Below are positions 15,547-26,776 of a stretch of 37,351 bases of DNA, one piece after another. The notes beneath the pieces were generated by a model that saw nothing but the letters and a program-made list of their open reading frames with translations, had not been told where the DNA came from and made no database searches. The position numbers and the translations under genes were made by a program. Each line of letters starts with the position of its first letter. Positions within the stretch are counted from its first letter, which is position 1. Source of the DNA: Gammaproteobacteria bacterium 42_54_T18 (GTDB lineage: Bacteria > Pseudomonadota > Gammaproteobacteria > Pseudomonadales > Ketobacteraceae); contig MAAL01000026.1 in NCBI GenBank assembly GCA_002163245.1, forward strand, positions 1 to 37,351, given 5' to 3'.

Positions 15547-16917
15547 ATGAGTTCTCCCGTTAACCACACAGCCAAGAGCACTGTCAAAAATATCACCCCA
15601 AAATATCACCGGCAGATTTGGGCATTTGCTTGGCCAATGATGCTCGCAAATATTACTGTACCGTTATTAGGTTTAGTTGATACCGCTGTGCTAGGGCACT
15701 TGGAACATTCCAGCTATCTAGCCGGAGTGGCCATTGGTAGTAATATTTTTACTTTTGTATTTTGGGCGTTTGGTTTTTTACGTATGGGTACCACAGGTTT
15801 AATCGCGCAAGCCTATGGCAAACAAGACACATCGCAATTACTACGAACACTGATCCAATCCGTAGGGCTCGCATTATTCATTGGCATTGTGATTATTGCC
15901 AATCAAACCTGGCTAATCCCATCAGCTATTACCTTAATGGATGGCAGCCAACAAACCCAAACATTAGCGGCGGCTTACTGTAATGTCCGCATATGGGGAG
16001 CCCCTGCCACGCTAATTCAGTACGCATTAATCGGCACCTATATTGGTTTACAAAAACCCAAAGCATCTCTTGTTATTCTTATTAGCATTAATCTACTGAA
16101 TATTATTTTTGACCTATGGTTTGTGGTACTTCTGGAATGGAATGTTGTTGGTGTCGCGTTGGCCACAGTGTTAGCAGAATACATTGGTGTATTTATTTCA
16201 TTAGGTTATCTCTATTATTATTTCTACCAAAAGCCGACGTTAACCTCATGGTCACTAAAATCACTTATGAACCGGCGTGATTTATCCCGATTTTTTAGCG
16301 TCAATGGGGATATTTTTATTCGTACCTGTTGTTTGTTATTTGTGTTTGCGTTTTTTACCTCGCAAGGCGCAAAGCAGGGTGATGTAATTTTGGCAGCCAA
16401 CGCGGTGTTACTAACGTTTCTATTACTTATTTCCAATACTTTGGACGGCTTTGCTAACGCAGCAGAAGCAACAATAGGGGAGTTTATTGGGAAAATAGAA
16501 AATAAACACTCAACAAAAAAGCAATTGATAATATTTGTTAGATCCGCATTACAATGGTGTGCCGGTTTTACCGCATTATTAATGTTGGTTTTTTATCTTT
16601 CTGGATCATCAATCATCGCGTTATTAACCGATATTGGCGACGTACAGGAAACCGCAGATCAGTACCTAGCCTGGTTAATACTCATGCCAGCGCTTTCTTG
16701 TTTAAGTTATCTTTACGACGGAGTCTTTGTCGGTGCAACGCAAACGCGCTCAATGCGTAATATTATGGTGATATGTTTATTCGTGATATTTTTGCCGCTG
16801 TGGAAACTCACACAACCCTACGGAAATCATGGATTATGGTTTGCATTCAGCGCCTTTATGCTAAGTCGTTCAATATTAATGAACCTGTCCTACCAGCGCT
16901 TTCTACGATCCCTGTAA
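15547..16917 (+). CDS. dinF: MATE family efflux transporter, DinF-like
   Basis: Inner-membrane multidrug/toxin exporter of 456 residues with about 12 hydrophobic helices. The N-terminal signature IWAFAWPMMLANITVPLLG-LVDTAVLGHL, followed by FLRMGTTGLIAQAYG, is that of the DinF branch of MATE antiporters. Members exchange cations (H+ or Na+) for organic cations or other toxic compounds; the substrate here is unknown. The start ATG at 15547 lies 3 bases after the lipoprotein stop, which supports co-translation. It converges with yheV. Confidence 0.9.
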   Translation: MSSPVNHTAKSTVKNITPKYHRQIWAFAWPMMLANITVPLLGLVDTAVLGHLEHSSYLAGVAIGSNIFTFVFWAFGFLRMGTTGLIAQAYGKQDTSQLLRTLIQSVGLALFIGIVIIANQTWLIPSAITLMDGSQQTQTLAAAYCNVRIWGAPATLIQYALIGTYIGLQKPKASLVILISINLLNIIFDLWFVVLLEWNVVGVALATVLAEYIGVFISLGYLYYYFYQKPTLTSWSLKSLMNRRDLSRFFSVNGDIFIRTCCLLFVFAFFTSQGAKQGDVILAANAVLLTFLLLISNTLDGFANAAEATIGEFIGKIENKHSTKKQLIIFVRSALQWCAGFTALLMLVFYLSGSSIIALLTDIGDVQETADQYLAWLILMPALSCLSYLYDGVFVGATQTRSMRNIMVICLFVIFLPLWKLTQPYGNHGLWFAFSAFMLSRSILMNLSYQRFLRSL

Positions 16918-16956
16918 GCGCTGGTTAATCTTCTCTATTATCTATCTTTATCAGAA

Positions 16957-17259
16957 CTACTTTATTAGCTTCACTGTGCTTACTTGTACCACACCCAAAG
17001 CATCCGCATCTTTCTCTGCATTAATAGCACGAACATCTTCTTCTTTCGGACGCTGACTCACATACCCGCAAGACACACACTCGGCAATATCTTCTCCGTC
17101 CTGTTTATAGGTAACAATTTTATCCAGCTTCTGACATTCTGGACACACTGCTCCAGCAATAAAGCGACGAGATTTTTTTGGTGCCGCATTGCTTAACTCA
17201 ATCTTATTTGGCTCAGTCTTATTTGGCTCAGTATCACCCATATTTGTCTCTTCCTGCAT
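16957..17259 (-). CDS. yheV: YheV-family zinc-ribbon protein
   Basis: Protein of 100 residues whose core is a four-cysteine zinc ribbon, CPEC...CVSC, followed by GYVSQRP, as in the YheV family encoded directly after prlC in many gammaproteobacteria. Its function is not established. GAGG lies 5 bases before the ATG, 12 bases after the prlC stop. The N-terminus before the ribbon is longer than usual and contains a tandem duplication (TEPNK twice, from a near-identical 15-base repeat around 17208-17237). Confidence 0.88.
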   Translation of the reverse strand: MQEETNMGDTEPNKTEPNKIELSNAAPKKSRRFIAGAVCPECQKLDKIVTYKQDGEDIAECVSCGYVSQRPKEEDVRAINAEKDADALGVVQVSTVKLIK

Positions 17260-17271
17260 GCTAACCTCAAC

Positions 17272-19338
17272 TCAAGCCGTTAACCCGGAATGTCGTAATA
17301 ACGCATCAACATTTGGCTCTCGACCACGAAAGGCAACAAATAATTCCATTGGCTCTTTTGAACCACCTTTCTCCAGAATATTTTGTTTAAATGCATCGCC
17401 GGAGGTTTTATCAAAAATGCCATTTTCCTCAAATAACGAAAACGCATCCGCCGACAATACTTCCGCCCACTTGTAGCTGTAATAACCTGCCGCATAACCT
17501 CCAGCAAAAATATGGCTAAAGCTACATTCAAAACGATTAAATTCTGGTGGTGTTATCACAGCTACCTGTTCTCGAATATCATCAAGCACATGATGAATGC
17601 TGACTTTATCGATTTGATGCTGCTGATAATAACAGTGAATGGAAAAATCAAATAAAGAGAATTCTAATTGACGCACCATTTGCATCGCCGACTGAAAATT
17701 CTTTGCTGCTAACATTTTATCCAGCATGTCATCAGGTAGCCCTTCGCCGGTTTCATAATGACCTGACATCATAGGGATTGCGTCTTTTTCCCAACACCAA
17801 TTTTCCATAAATTGACTGGGTAATTCCACCGCATCCCATGCAACTCCATTGATACCGGACACGGCACTTTCTTCCACCTGAGTTAACATATGATGTAAAC
17901 CATGACCAAACTCATGGAACAAAGTGGTCACTTCGTTATGAGTTAACAACGCGGGTTTTCCATCCACTGGACCATTAAAGTTACAGGTAAGAAATGCTAC
18001 GGGTAATTGCAACTCTCCACTTGAGGTTCGACGGCGCACCTTACAATCAGCCATCCAAGCCCCGCCACGTTTATGCTCGCGAGCATAAACGTCCAGATAA
18101 AACGTTGCAATCTTCTCTCCTTGGTTTTCACTGTCATTACTTAACACATGAAACAATCGAACATCAGTGTGCCAAGTATCAAAGTCTGAAACCTCTTCAA
18201 AACTCACATCAAACAATCGAGATGCAACAGCGAACATACCCTCTAACACTTTGTTGTAGGGAAACCAAGGACGTAGCTCTTCTTGAGAAATAGCGTATTT
18301 CTCTTGTTTTAATTTTTCACTATAAAATGCAATATCCCAAGCGTACAACGTATCGGTTTTATAGTTATTTTGTGCAAACTCTTGCAACTCAAACAGTTCA
18401 TTCCGAGCAGCAGGCAACGATTTACTCGCCAAATTATTAAGGAATGAAAATACCTGATCCGTATCCGTTGTCATTTTGGTAGCAATAGAACGCTCAGCGT
18501 AATTGTTAAAATTCAGCAGCTGAGCAATCTCATCTTTTAGCGCCAAAATTTCAACCATAAGAGGGCTATTATCCCACTCACCGGCATTGGGTCCTTGCTC
18601 TGATGCGCGCGTTGTATAAGCGGTATACATTTCTTGGCGAAGCGCACGATTCTCACAGTAAGTCACCACAGCGATATAACAGGGGATATCCAACGTCAGC
18701 AAGTAACCCTCAAGCTCTTTGGCCTCCGCAGCCTGCTTAGCCGCCGCTAATGACGATGCGGGTAACCCTACAAGTTCACTCTCATGCTCAACACACTTCG
18801 ACCATGCCTGAGATGCATCCAGTACATTCTCTGAATATTTGCTAGACAGCTCCGACAAACGTTTCTTAATATCCCCAAACCGTTGTTGCTTCTCTGGCGC
18901 TAAATCAATACCTGATAACGTAAAGTCTCGTAACGCGTTATCAACAACTTTTTGCTGCGCATCATTTAATGAAACAAACTGGCCGGAGGTTTTTAATGAC
19001 GAGAAAGCATCAAACAATTCACGATGTTGCCCCAACTCTGTACTGTACTCAGATAATTTTGGCAAACACGCGTTATAAGCATCCCGCAACACATCACTGT
19101 TCGCTACCGCATTAAGGTGGCTTACCGGTGACCACATTTGCTCTAATTTATCTTCCATCTCAGCATAGGGCTGCAAGAAATTAGCAACCGTTGCCCCCTC
19201 AGAACCTGCCACAGCAAGAATATCAATGAGCTGTGCTCTGTTATCCGACAAGATTTGATCAAGAGCAGGTTCAATATGTTCTGGAAGAATAGAAGAAAAG
19301 GCGGGTAGCTGACCAAAAACGAGAAGAGGGTTCGACAT
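17272..19338 (-). CDS. prlC: oligopeptidase A (M3 metallopeptidase)
   Basis: Cytosolic zinc peptidase of the thimet family, about 688 residues, that degrades short peptides including cleaved signal peptides. The zinc site HEFGH is at residues 475-479 within TTLFHEFGHGLHHML, with the third ligand Glu in the following helix (ELPSQFMENWCWE). I set the start at 19338 (MSNPLLVFG), where GAGAA lies about 9 bases upstream and the length matches the family. An in-frame ATG at 19371 would add 11 residues. It is followed by yheV. Confidence 0.95.
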   Translation of the reverse strand: MSNPLLVFGQLPAFSSILPEHIEPALDQILSDNRAQLIDILAVAGSEGATVANFLQPYAEMEDKLEQMWSPVSHLNAVANSDVLRDAYNACLPKLSEYSTELGQHRELFDAFSSLKTSGQFVSLNDAQQKVVDNALRDFTLSGIDLAPEKQQRFGDIKKRLSELSSKYSENVLDASQAWSKCVEHESELVGLPASSLAAAKQAAEAKELEGYLLTLDIPCYIAVVTYCENRALRQEMYTAYTTRASEQGPNAGEWDNSPLMVEILALKDEIAQLLNFNNYAERSIATKMTTDTDQVFSFLNNLASKSLPAARNELFELQEFAQNNYKTDTLYAWDIAFYSEKLKQEKYAISQEELRPWFPYNKVLEGMFAVASRLFDVSFEEVSDFDTWHTDVRLFHVLSNDSENQGEKIATFYLDVYAREHKRGGAWMADCKVRRRTSSGELQLPVAFLTCNFNGPVDGKPALLTHNEVTTLFHEFGHGLHHMLTQVEESAVSGINGVAWDAVELPSQFMENWCWEKDAIPMMSGHYETGEGLPDDMLDKMLAAKNFQSAMQMVRQLEFSLFDFSIHCYYQQHQIDKVSIHHVLDDIREQVAVITPPEFNRFECSFSHIFAGGYAAGYYSYKWAEVLSADAFSLFEENGIFDKTSGDAFKQNILEKGGSKEPMELFVAFRGREPNVDALLRHSGLTA

Positions 19339-19379
19339 ATAAAAGTTCTCTAGGGTATGAGTTAAGAGCATTTTATTGG

Positions 19380-19428
19380 TTACTTATCGGTATTAGCCCT
19401 GCGTGCTTCTAAATTTTACGATAAGTAA
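19380..19428. repeat. 10-bp inverted repeat between aroE and prlC
   Basis: TTACTTATCG at 19380-19389 is the exact complement of CGATAAGTAA at 19419-19428, with 29 bases between. It lies downstream of aroE and just upstream of the prlC start. There is no T-tract, so it may be a paired operator for prlC or a weak hairpin. Confidence 0.4.
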
Positions 19429-19487
19429 AAATGCCTTTGAGGGTAGTTTAACTCAATTCACCCTATGAGGCTCAACCCTTTAACACC

Positions 19488-20300
19488 TCAACCCTTCAAA
19501 GAAGCAATCACCTGGCCCGTTGGTGGCATCAAACCACGCCACAACCGGAACGACTCCGCGGCCTGCTCAACCAACATACCCAGCCCATCATAGGTTGCAG
19601 CAGCCCCTAAATTAGTAGCCCACTGATTAAAAGGCGTCACTTCAGTACTGTACATCATGTCATAACAGCGGGAATACTCACCCACAACACTCTCTGGAAG
19701 TGGCGGCACATCCCCACTCAAACTCGCCGATGTACCATTAATAATCCAATCAAACGGCTCACCTGCCAAATCATCAAAAGCACAAGCTTCTATTCGGCCC
19801 ATATCAGAAAACTGATCGGCCAATGTCTGCGCCTTCTCCAACGTTCTGTTAGCAATAACCACTGACGCCGGATTTTCCTGTAACAAAGGGGCAAGTACAC
19901 CTCGAACAGCACCACCAGCACCCACAACCAATACACGTTTATTGGTAACACGACCATCATGGTTATTTGCTATATCACGCATCATACCCACACCATCAGT
20001 GTTATCCCCACGAATACGCCCATCAACTAAACATATCAACGTATTAACCGCTCCCGCTCGCTGAGCACGCTCACTTAGCTCATCCGCCAACTCATACGCT
20101 TCCTGCTTAAAAGGAATGGTGACATTAAGGCCTTTACCACCTTCGGTAAAAAACGCTGTCACAGCGTCTGCAAACCCATCTTCTGGCACTAACATCGCCG
20201 AATAGGTAAGATCTTGATCACTTAGGTGAGCAAATTCTTTATGTATAAGTGGAGACCTACTGTGTTTGATGGGGTTTCCCATCACTGCATAACGATCCAT
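19488..20300 (-). CDS. aroE: shikimate dehydrogenase
   Basis: NADP-dependent enzyme of 270 residues that reduces 3-dehydroshikimate in aromatic amino acid synthesis. Visible features are YAVMGNPIKHSRSP (substrate site), catalytic K65 in NVTIPFK, D102 in GDNTDG, the Rossmann motif VGAGGAVRG and NRTLEKA (NADP phosphate binding), and the C-terminal GLGMLVEQAAESF. It follows hemF on the minus strand with an 80-base gap, the last member of the LysM-dprA-purE-tsaC-hemF-aroE run. Confidence 0.97.
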   Translation of the reverse strand: MDRYAVMGNPIKHSRSPLIHKEFAHLSDQDLTYSAMLVPEDGFADAVTAFFTEGGKGLNVTIPFKQEAYELADELSERAQRAGAVNTLICLVDGRIRGDNTDGVGMMRDIANNHDGRVTNKRVLVVGAGGAVRGVLAPLLQENPASVVIANRTLEKAQTLADQFSDMGRIEACAFDDLAGEPFDWIINGTSASLSGDVPPLPESVVGEYSRCYDMMYSTEVTPFNQWATNLGAAATYDGLGMLVEQAAESFRLWRGLMPPTGQVIASLKG

Positions 20301-20379
20301 AAAACATTTACTTTTTGTCGATGAATATCAGAATTCTTGTATAAAACGTACAAATATCACTGTGAACTTATCACCAGGC

Positions 20380-21868
<1,489 letters not shown>

Positions 21869-21893
21869 ATGATGTAGCTGACCGATGGAGATA

Positions 21894-22400
21894 CTAACTG
21901 CTTAACTTCTCTTGCAAGGCAACATCTTTAGCAATAACCGCTGCAGCACTTTCTGCACGATCCGCCAGTAAACGCTGAGCTAACTCTGCATCTGCTAATG
22001 ACATCATTTGACCCGCTAAATAAGCCGCATTTTTTGCACCCGCTTTACCAATAGCAACTGTTGCAACTGGGATACCACCAGGCATCTGTACAGTGGATAA
22101 CAACGCATCCATACCGTCTAGAGATCCAGATACAACCGGAATGCCGATAACAGGCTTCAACGTGTTAGCAGCAACGGCACCCGCAAGATGAGCAGCCATA
22201 CCAGCAGCACAAATAAAGACAGAACAGCCACGTTTATCTGCATCAACAACATAATCATGAGTAGCGACAGGAGTACGGTGTGCAGAGGTCACTTTAACCT
22301 CGGCAGGAATTTGAAGTTGCTTTAACACATCAATTGCTGACTGTACGGTAGGCAAGTCTGAATCAGACCCCATTAGGATTGCTACAAAAGGCTTGGACAT
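21894..22400 (-). CDS. purE: N5-carboxyaminoimidazole ribonucleotide mutase
   Basis: Class I PurE of 168 residues, which rearranges N5-CAIR to CAIR in purine synthesis. Hallmarks are [19 protein letters not shown] (catalytic His), AGMAAHLAG and [36 protein letters not shown] precedes the ATG. The usual partner purK is not adjacent: tsaC follows, and an untranslated 100 bases separate purE from dprA upstream. Confidence 0.97.
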   Translation of the reverse strand: MSKPFVAILMGSDSDLPTVQSAIDVLKQLQIPAEVKVTSAHRTPVATHDYVVDADKRGCSVFICAAGMAAHLAGAVAANTLKPVIGIPVVSGSLDGMDALLSTVQMPGGIPVATVAIGKAGAKNAAYLAGQMMSLADAELAQRLLADRAESAAAVIAKDVALQEKLSS

Positions 22401-22504
22401 ATCATCACCTGTTCTATTGGTTATATACTGTTGAACGTTTAATCGAGCTTAAAAAAAACAACTATAAGGCTTAAAAAAGCGGCACGGTAACCCACTGTGG
22501 ATAG

Positions 22505-23680
22505 CTATGCAAGCAAATATCCCCCATTACCACCAATAATTACACCATCTAACTCCAGCATAACAAGAGCAGAGTTCACTTCAGCAACACTAATACCCGT
22601 TTCTGACACCACAAAATCAACGTTACAGGGGTCATGCTCCAATAAGCTAAGTATCTGAGCTTCCGTTGATTTTTCTGAATAATTGCCATGTTTTGACGCC
22701 GAGGATAACTCTCGACAGTCACCGTTTTCCACTTCAACCGCACCCAGCTGATAGGTTGATAACAGCGGTAATAGTTCTTCCACCACATGCTCACCACTTT
22801 CCACCAACTTCGCTCCTTGACGAATAAGCTCATGACAGCCTTTCGCCAAGGGGTTGTGAATAGAACCCGGAATAGCAAAGACCTCACGCCCTTGCTGAAC
22901 CGCCTCACCGGCCGTAATCAACGAACCGCTTTTTTTCGCCGCCTCAACAACCAAAACACCCATGCTCATACCGCTAACAATACGGTTACGTCGAGGAAAA
23001 TATTCCGCCCGAGGCCCGGTACCAATAGGGTATTCGCTGACTAACGCTCCGTTTTCAACCACTTTATCAGCAAGTACTTGATTGGCTCGTGGGTATACCT
23101 GATCCAAACCATGGGCAAGAACCGCAACCGTATAACCTTCTGCAGCCAAAGCTCCTTGGTGAGCAGCGCCATCGATACCTTTAGCCAACCCACTGGTAGT
23201 AATAAAACCCTGGCGAGCAAAGTGCTGAGAAAAATTGTATGCCGTATCCAGCCCCGTTCGGGTAGGGTTACGGCTACCTACAATGGCGATTTGAGGAAAA
23301 GCGAGAGTATCAACATCACCTTTTACAAATAATAGAGGTGGAGCTCCTGCCACCTCCTTTAGCAAAGATGGATAGGAAGATTCTGGGCACAATACAATAT
23401 GGTGGTTGTCTGAGTCATGCCACCAACGAAGATCTTCATCTACATGTCGATTAATAGACGTTGGGCTACTTTTCGATAACATACCCCGTTGAAATGACTT
23501 AATCTTTTCAATTTGTGCTGATTTCAATCCCACTTTTTCCAAGTCGGCACTAGGAAGTGCAAACAAACTGGGCAGGTCACCTTCGCAGTGTGTGAGTAAC
23601 TTATGAAATGAGACAGGACCTATTCTAGGGACGCGCCAAAGTGCCAACCAATAAGGCACGTGATCTTCCATGATATGCAT
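22505..23680 (-). CDS. dprA: DNA-processing protein DprA
   Basis: Protein that loads RecA on incoming single-stranded DNA in natural transformation. Length is 391 residues. The N-terminal region (LALWRVPRIGPVSFHKLL) is helical and SAM/HhH-like. The Rossmann core shows AIVGSRNPTRTG, TSGLAKGIDGAAHQGAL, VLAHGLDQVYP, FPRRNRIVSGMSMGVLVVEAAKKSGSLITA and REVFAIPGS. The C-terminal 60 residues look like the winged-helix DprA domain (ILSLLEHDPCNVDFVVSETG). It follows the LysM gene across a strong terminator, so it probably has its own promoter in 23681-23737. Confidence 0.95.
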   Translation of the reverse strand: MHIMEDHVPYWLALWRVPRIGPVSFHKLLTHCEGDLPSLFALPSADLEKVGLKSAQIEKIKSFQRGMLSKSSPTSINRHVDEDLRWWHDSDNHHIVLCPESSYPSLLKEVAGAPPLLFVKGDVDTLAFPQIAIVGSRNPTRTGLDTAYNFSQHFARQGFITTSGLAKGIDGAAHQGALAAEGYTVAVLAHGLDQVYPRANQVLADKVVENGALVSEYPIGTGPRAEYFPRRNRIVSGMSMGVLVVEAAKKSGSLITAGEAVQQGREVFAIPGSIHNPLAKGCHELIRQGAKLVESGEHVVEELLPLLSTYQLGAVEVENGDCRELSSASKHGNYSEKSTEAQILSLLEHDPCNVDFVVSETGISVAEVNSALVMLELDGVIIGGNGGYLLA

Positions 23681-23737
23681 TGTTTATCCATTGCCAACTA
23701 ATATTGTTAGCCACATAGACGCTAATACCACAAACAA

Positions 23738-23777
23738 AAACGTAAAAGGCCCGCATTAATGCAGGCCTTTTACGTTT
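23738..23777 (-). terminator. strong intrinsic terminator of the LysM gene
   Basis: A 14-bp perfect stem (AAACGTAAAAGGCC at 23738-23751 against 23764-23777) encloses a further GCATTAATGC palindrome. On the minus strand it is followed by TTTTTGTTT. It lies 19 bases beyond the LysM gene stop, so it separates that gene from dprA. Confidence 0.88.
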
Positions 23778-23795
23778 CCACTAGCTTACGCTTAA

Positions 23796-24848
23796 TCAGT
23801 TAGGGTTTTTTACCCTATCCAATACAGACAGCGGTGCACTAGATTTAAGAATCAAACCGTAGGATGTTTTCTCAAACGTTCTGAATATCATCATCATTCC
23901 ACGACGATGGTCAGGTAATTTTAATAGCTCTTGGGTAAACCGATCCTTAACGACTTCACCCTTTGCAAAAATCGCCAAAACATCACCAATTTCAACCCCT
24001 TCACGGTTACCACGGTTAATCACCACCACATCGTACAAGCTCACGTTTTTCACACCACTGAAGACATGAATGATCTGGCCATCAATTTCTTCGGCTGGGG
24101 CTTTCGGGAAGAAAGTAGAATTTACCTTGCGCTGTTCCGTCGCTAACAAACGATCTCCCACTCGAATATCTTCTTTAGAACTCTGTACTTTGAAACGCGC
24201 TATATCACCTTCTTCACTTTCATAACGCACAATACCTAAATCCAACGCTGCAAAGCCCAGCATTTCTTTGGTCTCAGGATCTAAGTAAGTCGGACCACGA
24301 CGATATACGCCATAAGCCTTATCGTTTTCACTCCAATCACCACGGGCATACAGATAACTACCCACACCCATGATAATATGCTCTTCATCACCGGCGAGAA
24401 CGTAAGGTGCATCACTTAGCTCGTCCTTATCCAACACACGGTTATTCACTAGAAAACTTTGAATATGCTCCAAGGGAATCGCCGGAATTACCGTATCAAT
24501 CGGTGTGATGCGGGCTTTAGGGGTTAATTTAATGGTATCGCCAGGCTTAAACTTTAAGACGCGAGGCCCTTTTTCAACATTTAGATAAGGCTGACCATCC
24601 ACGTACACCAAACGTAAAGTATCTCCTGGATAGATTAAATGTGGGTTATCTATCTGAGGGTTTACAAACCACAACTCAGGCCACAACCAGGGATTTTTCA
24701 GAAATGCATTGGAAATATCCCACAACGTATCGCCTGAGCTCACGTTATAGGTGGTTGGATGATTATCTTTCAGCTCAACATCAGCGGCGGCTTGAAGGGA
24801 AAAACCCAACAGTCCAACCCCCAACAATCTGAGAAATGATTTCATCAT
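23796..24848 (-). CDS. LysM peptidoglycan-binding domain protein
   Basis: Exported protein of 350 residues. The start ATG at 24848 has AAGGG 9 bases upstream and begins a signal peptide (KSFLRLLGVGLLGFSLQAAA) cut near ADVELKD; a more distal frame start at 24953 is not credible. One LysM domain follows (YNVSSGDTLWDISNAFLKN-PWLWPELWFVNPQIDNPHLIYPGDTLRL). The remaining 270 residues match the conserved family whose gene stands next to dprA and opposite def in many gammaproteobacteria, with no catalytic domain visible. The role is likely cell-wall binding in the periplasm; the exact function is unknown. Confidence 0.9.
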   Translation of the reverse strand: MMKSFLRLLGVGLLGFSLQAAADVELKDNHPTTYNVSSGDTLWDISNAFLKNPWLWPELWFVNPQIDNPHLIYPGDTLRLVYVDGQPYLNVEKGPRVLKFKPGDTIKLTPKARITPIDTVIPAIPLEHIQSFLVNNRVLDKDELSDAPYVLAGDEEHIIMGVGSYLYARGDWSENDKAYGVYRRGPTYLDPETKEMLGFAALDLGIVRYESEEGDIARFKVQSSKEDIRVGDRLLATEQRKVNSTFFPKAPAEEIDGQIIHVFSGVKNVSLYDVVVINRGNREGVEIGDVLAIFAKGEVVKDRFTQELLKLPDHRRGMMMIFRTFEKTSYGLILKSSAPLSVLDRVKNPN

Positions 24849-25185
24849 GGTGAGAATCCCTTTATCATTATTAAACTGTATTATTAAATCTAGATTATTC
24901 GTTCTAGTATTACCTGTGCCAACAGCCTGCCCAATAAGCAGCCTATTTTCCACAAATTAGTGGTCAATATGTTCGAGAATGCCGCCGAAGTGCTATAAGC
25001 ACAAGGCATTCTCTTTAAATATAGCCCTTTTATAGAAAAGCTTGGGAACTGTTACACATTTGCTTTCATTGTAGACGAATTTTTACGTTCAAAATGAGCA
25101 ATTGCAATACAAACATCATCTTAGCAACTTTTATTCGTGTTTTACGATAACCTAATCAACAACTTGATCACAACTGACGAACATT
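24849..25185. other. LysM/def divergent intergenic region with double hairpin
   Basis: A 337-base non-coding region that must hold promoters for both the LysM gene and def-fmt. The notable structure is an inverted repeat GAGAATGCC (24975-24983) with GGCATTCTC (25005-25013), inside which GTGCT-ATA-AGCAC (24990-25002) forms a second stem. No T-tract flanks it. I could not place -35/-10 elements with confidence. Confidence 0.5.
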
Positions 25186-25701
25186 ATGGCCTTATTAGAT
25201 ATTTTAGAATTCCCCGACCCACGACTTCGCACCAAAGCAAAAGCGGTAAAGAATGTTAACGATGGCATCCGCACACTTGTGGATGACATGTTAGAGACCA
25301 TGTACGAGGCCCCTGGCATTGGATTGGCGGCAACCCAAGTTAACGTTCATCAGCGCGTAGTGGTGATTGATGTTTCTGAAGAAAAGAATCAGCCACTGGT
25401 GCTCATCAACCCTACGTATGAGGTTATTGAAGGTGAGCAGGAATATGACGAAGGCTGCCTTTCTGTGCCAGGTTATTACGAAACCGTCTCCCGTTCCGAG
25501 AAAATTCTACTAAAAGCCACTGATCGTGACGGCAACACCTTCGAAATGCAATGTGATGAGCTGCTGGCTATCTGTGTCCAACATGAAATTGATCATCTAA
25601 ACGGTATTTTATTTGTTGACCATATCTCCAAGCTAAAACGTGAGCGAATAAAAGCTAAGCTGGTCAAAGCCCACAAGGCTGAGTTGAAAAGTCGACGCTA
25701 A
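25186..25701 (+). CDS. def: peptide deformylase
   Basis: Metalloenzyme of 171 residues that removes the formyl group from new N-terminal methionines. All three family motifs are present: [19 protein letters not shown] (metal Cys) and QHEIDHLNG (two metal His and catalytic Glu). It is followed after 109 bases by fmt. That gap contains a 6-bp inverted repeat (GTTAGC/GCTAAC, 25745-25763) and no obvious terminator, so def-fmt-rsmB is probably one operon. Confidence 0.98.
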   Translation: MALLDILEFPDPRLRTKAKAVKNVNDGIRTLVDDMLETMYEAPGIGLAATQVNVHQRVVVIDVSEEKNQPLVLINPTYEVIEGEQEYDEGCLSVPGYYETVSRSEKILLKATDRDGNTFEMQCDELLAICVQHEIDHLNGILFVDHISKLKRERIKAKLVKAHKAELKSRR

Positions 25702-25810
25702 GTGCACTATTCATCAATATTCGCGCTATAGGCCTAAGCCATACGTTAGCCTCACGTGCTAACTTTCACACATTTATTGCCTGTACCCTGGTAATTATTG
25801 GAATTCAGCT

Positions 25811-26776
25811 TTGAAGCAACCTCAGAATAACACTCCCTCGCTTAATATCGTATTTGCCGGCACTCCTGACTTTGCCGCCTCGGTAATGACAGCAATTCTC
25901 AACAGTCCCCACAATATCATTGCCTGTTATACGCAACCTGACCGCCCCGCAGGTAGAGGCCGTAAATTAACCGCCAGCCCAGTAAAGGCCCTGGCACAGG
26001 AACATGACATCCCTGTTTATCAGCCTCTTAACTTTAAACAAGATGAAGACCTGAAGCAGTTACAGGCATTAAACGCAGATCTAATGGTGGTCGTTGCTTA
26101 TGGCATCATATTACCTAAGGCCGTTCTCGAAGCACCGCGGCTCGGTTGCATTAACGTACATGCTTCACTGTTACCCCGTTGGCGTGGTGCCGCTCCAATT
26201 CAGCGAGCCATTGCAGAAGGGGACAACGAAACCGGCGTTACCATTATGCAAATGGATGAAGGTCTAGACACTGGAGCCATGTTAAGCAAAGTGATCACCC
26301 CCATCAGCCCATCGGACACCGGTGGATCACTGTTTGATCGACTTGCCGAATTGGGAGCCGAAGCCTGTGTATCTTCATTAAATGCATTCAGTGTAGGGGA
26401 GACAAGTGCTGAACCTCAGGATAACGACCTCGCCAATTACGCTCATAAGTTAAGCAAAGAAGAAGGTCGTATTCAGTGGAATCTGCCCAACCACCAGGTT
26501 CACAACCTCATTCGAGCGTTTAACCCTTGGCCAGTAGCACACACAGAAATGGACGGCAAAAAAGTTAGATTCTTTGATGTTGAAATCGTTAGTGGCAACG
26601 CTCAAAGTGCACCCGGCACCATCCTTGACGCCAATAAACAAGGCCTTACTATAGCAACCGGTTCTGGCGCAATACGAATTACCCGTATGCAGCTTAGCGG
26701 TGCAAAACAATTACCGGTTACCGATATTCTAAATAGCCGAAAAGAACAATTTTCCGTCGGGAAGCAGTTTATCTAA
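25811..26776 (+). CDS. fmt: methionyl-tRNA formyltransferase
   Basis: Formylates initiator Met-tRNA using 10-formyl-THF; 321 residues. Motifs are VFAGTPDFAAS, TQPDRPAGRGRK (loop for tRNA), INVHASLLPRWRGAAPIQRAI (catalytic Asn and His) and MQMDEGLDTGAML (catalytic Asp), then the C-terminal OB-like domain. The only sensible start is TTG at 25811, with GGA about 8 bases upstream; no ATG or GTG lies between it and the conserved region. Its stop shares bases with the rsmB start (TAATG). Confidence 0.96.
   Translation: MKQPQNNTPSLNIVFAGTPDFAASVMTAILNSPHNIIACYTQPDRPAGRGRKLTASPVKALAQEHDIPVYQPLNFKQDEDLKQLQALNADLMVVVAYGIILPKAVLEAPRLGCINVHASLLPRWRGAAPIQRAIAEGDNETGVTIMQMDEGLDTGAMLSKVITPISPSDTGGSLFDRLAELGAEACVSSLNAFSVGETSAEPQDNDLANYAHKLSKEEGRIQWNLPNHQVHNLIRAFNPWPVAHTEMDGKKVRFFDVEIVSGNAQSAPGTILDANKQGLTIATGSGAIRITRMQLSGAKQLPVTDILNSRKEQFSVGKQFI

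Noticed and set aside
22401-22504. Terminator between dprA and purE
   Set aside because: A and T runs are present, but no stem better than a few base pairs precedes them.
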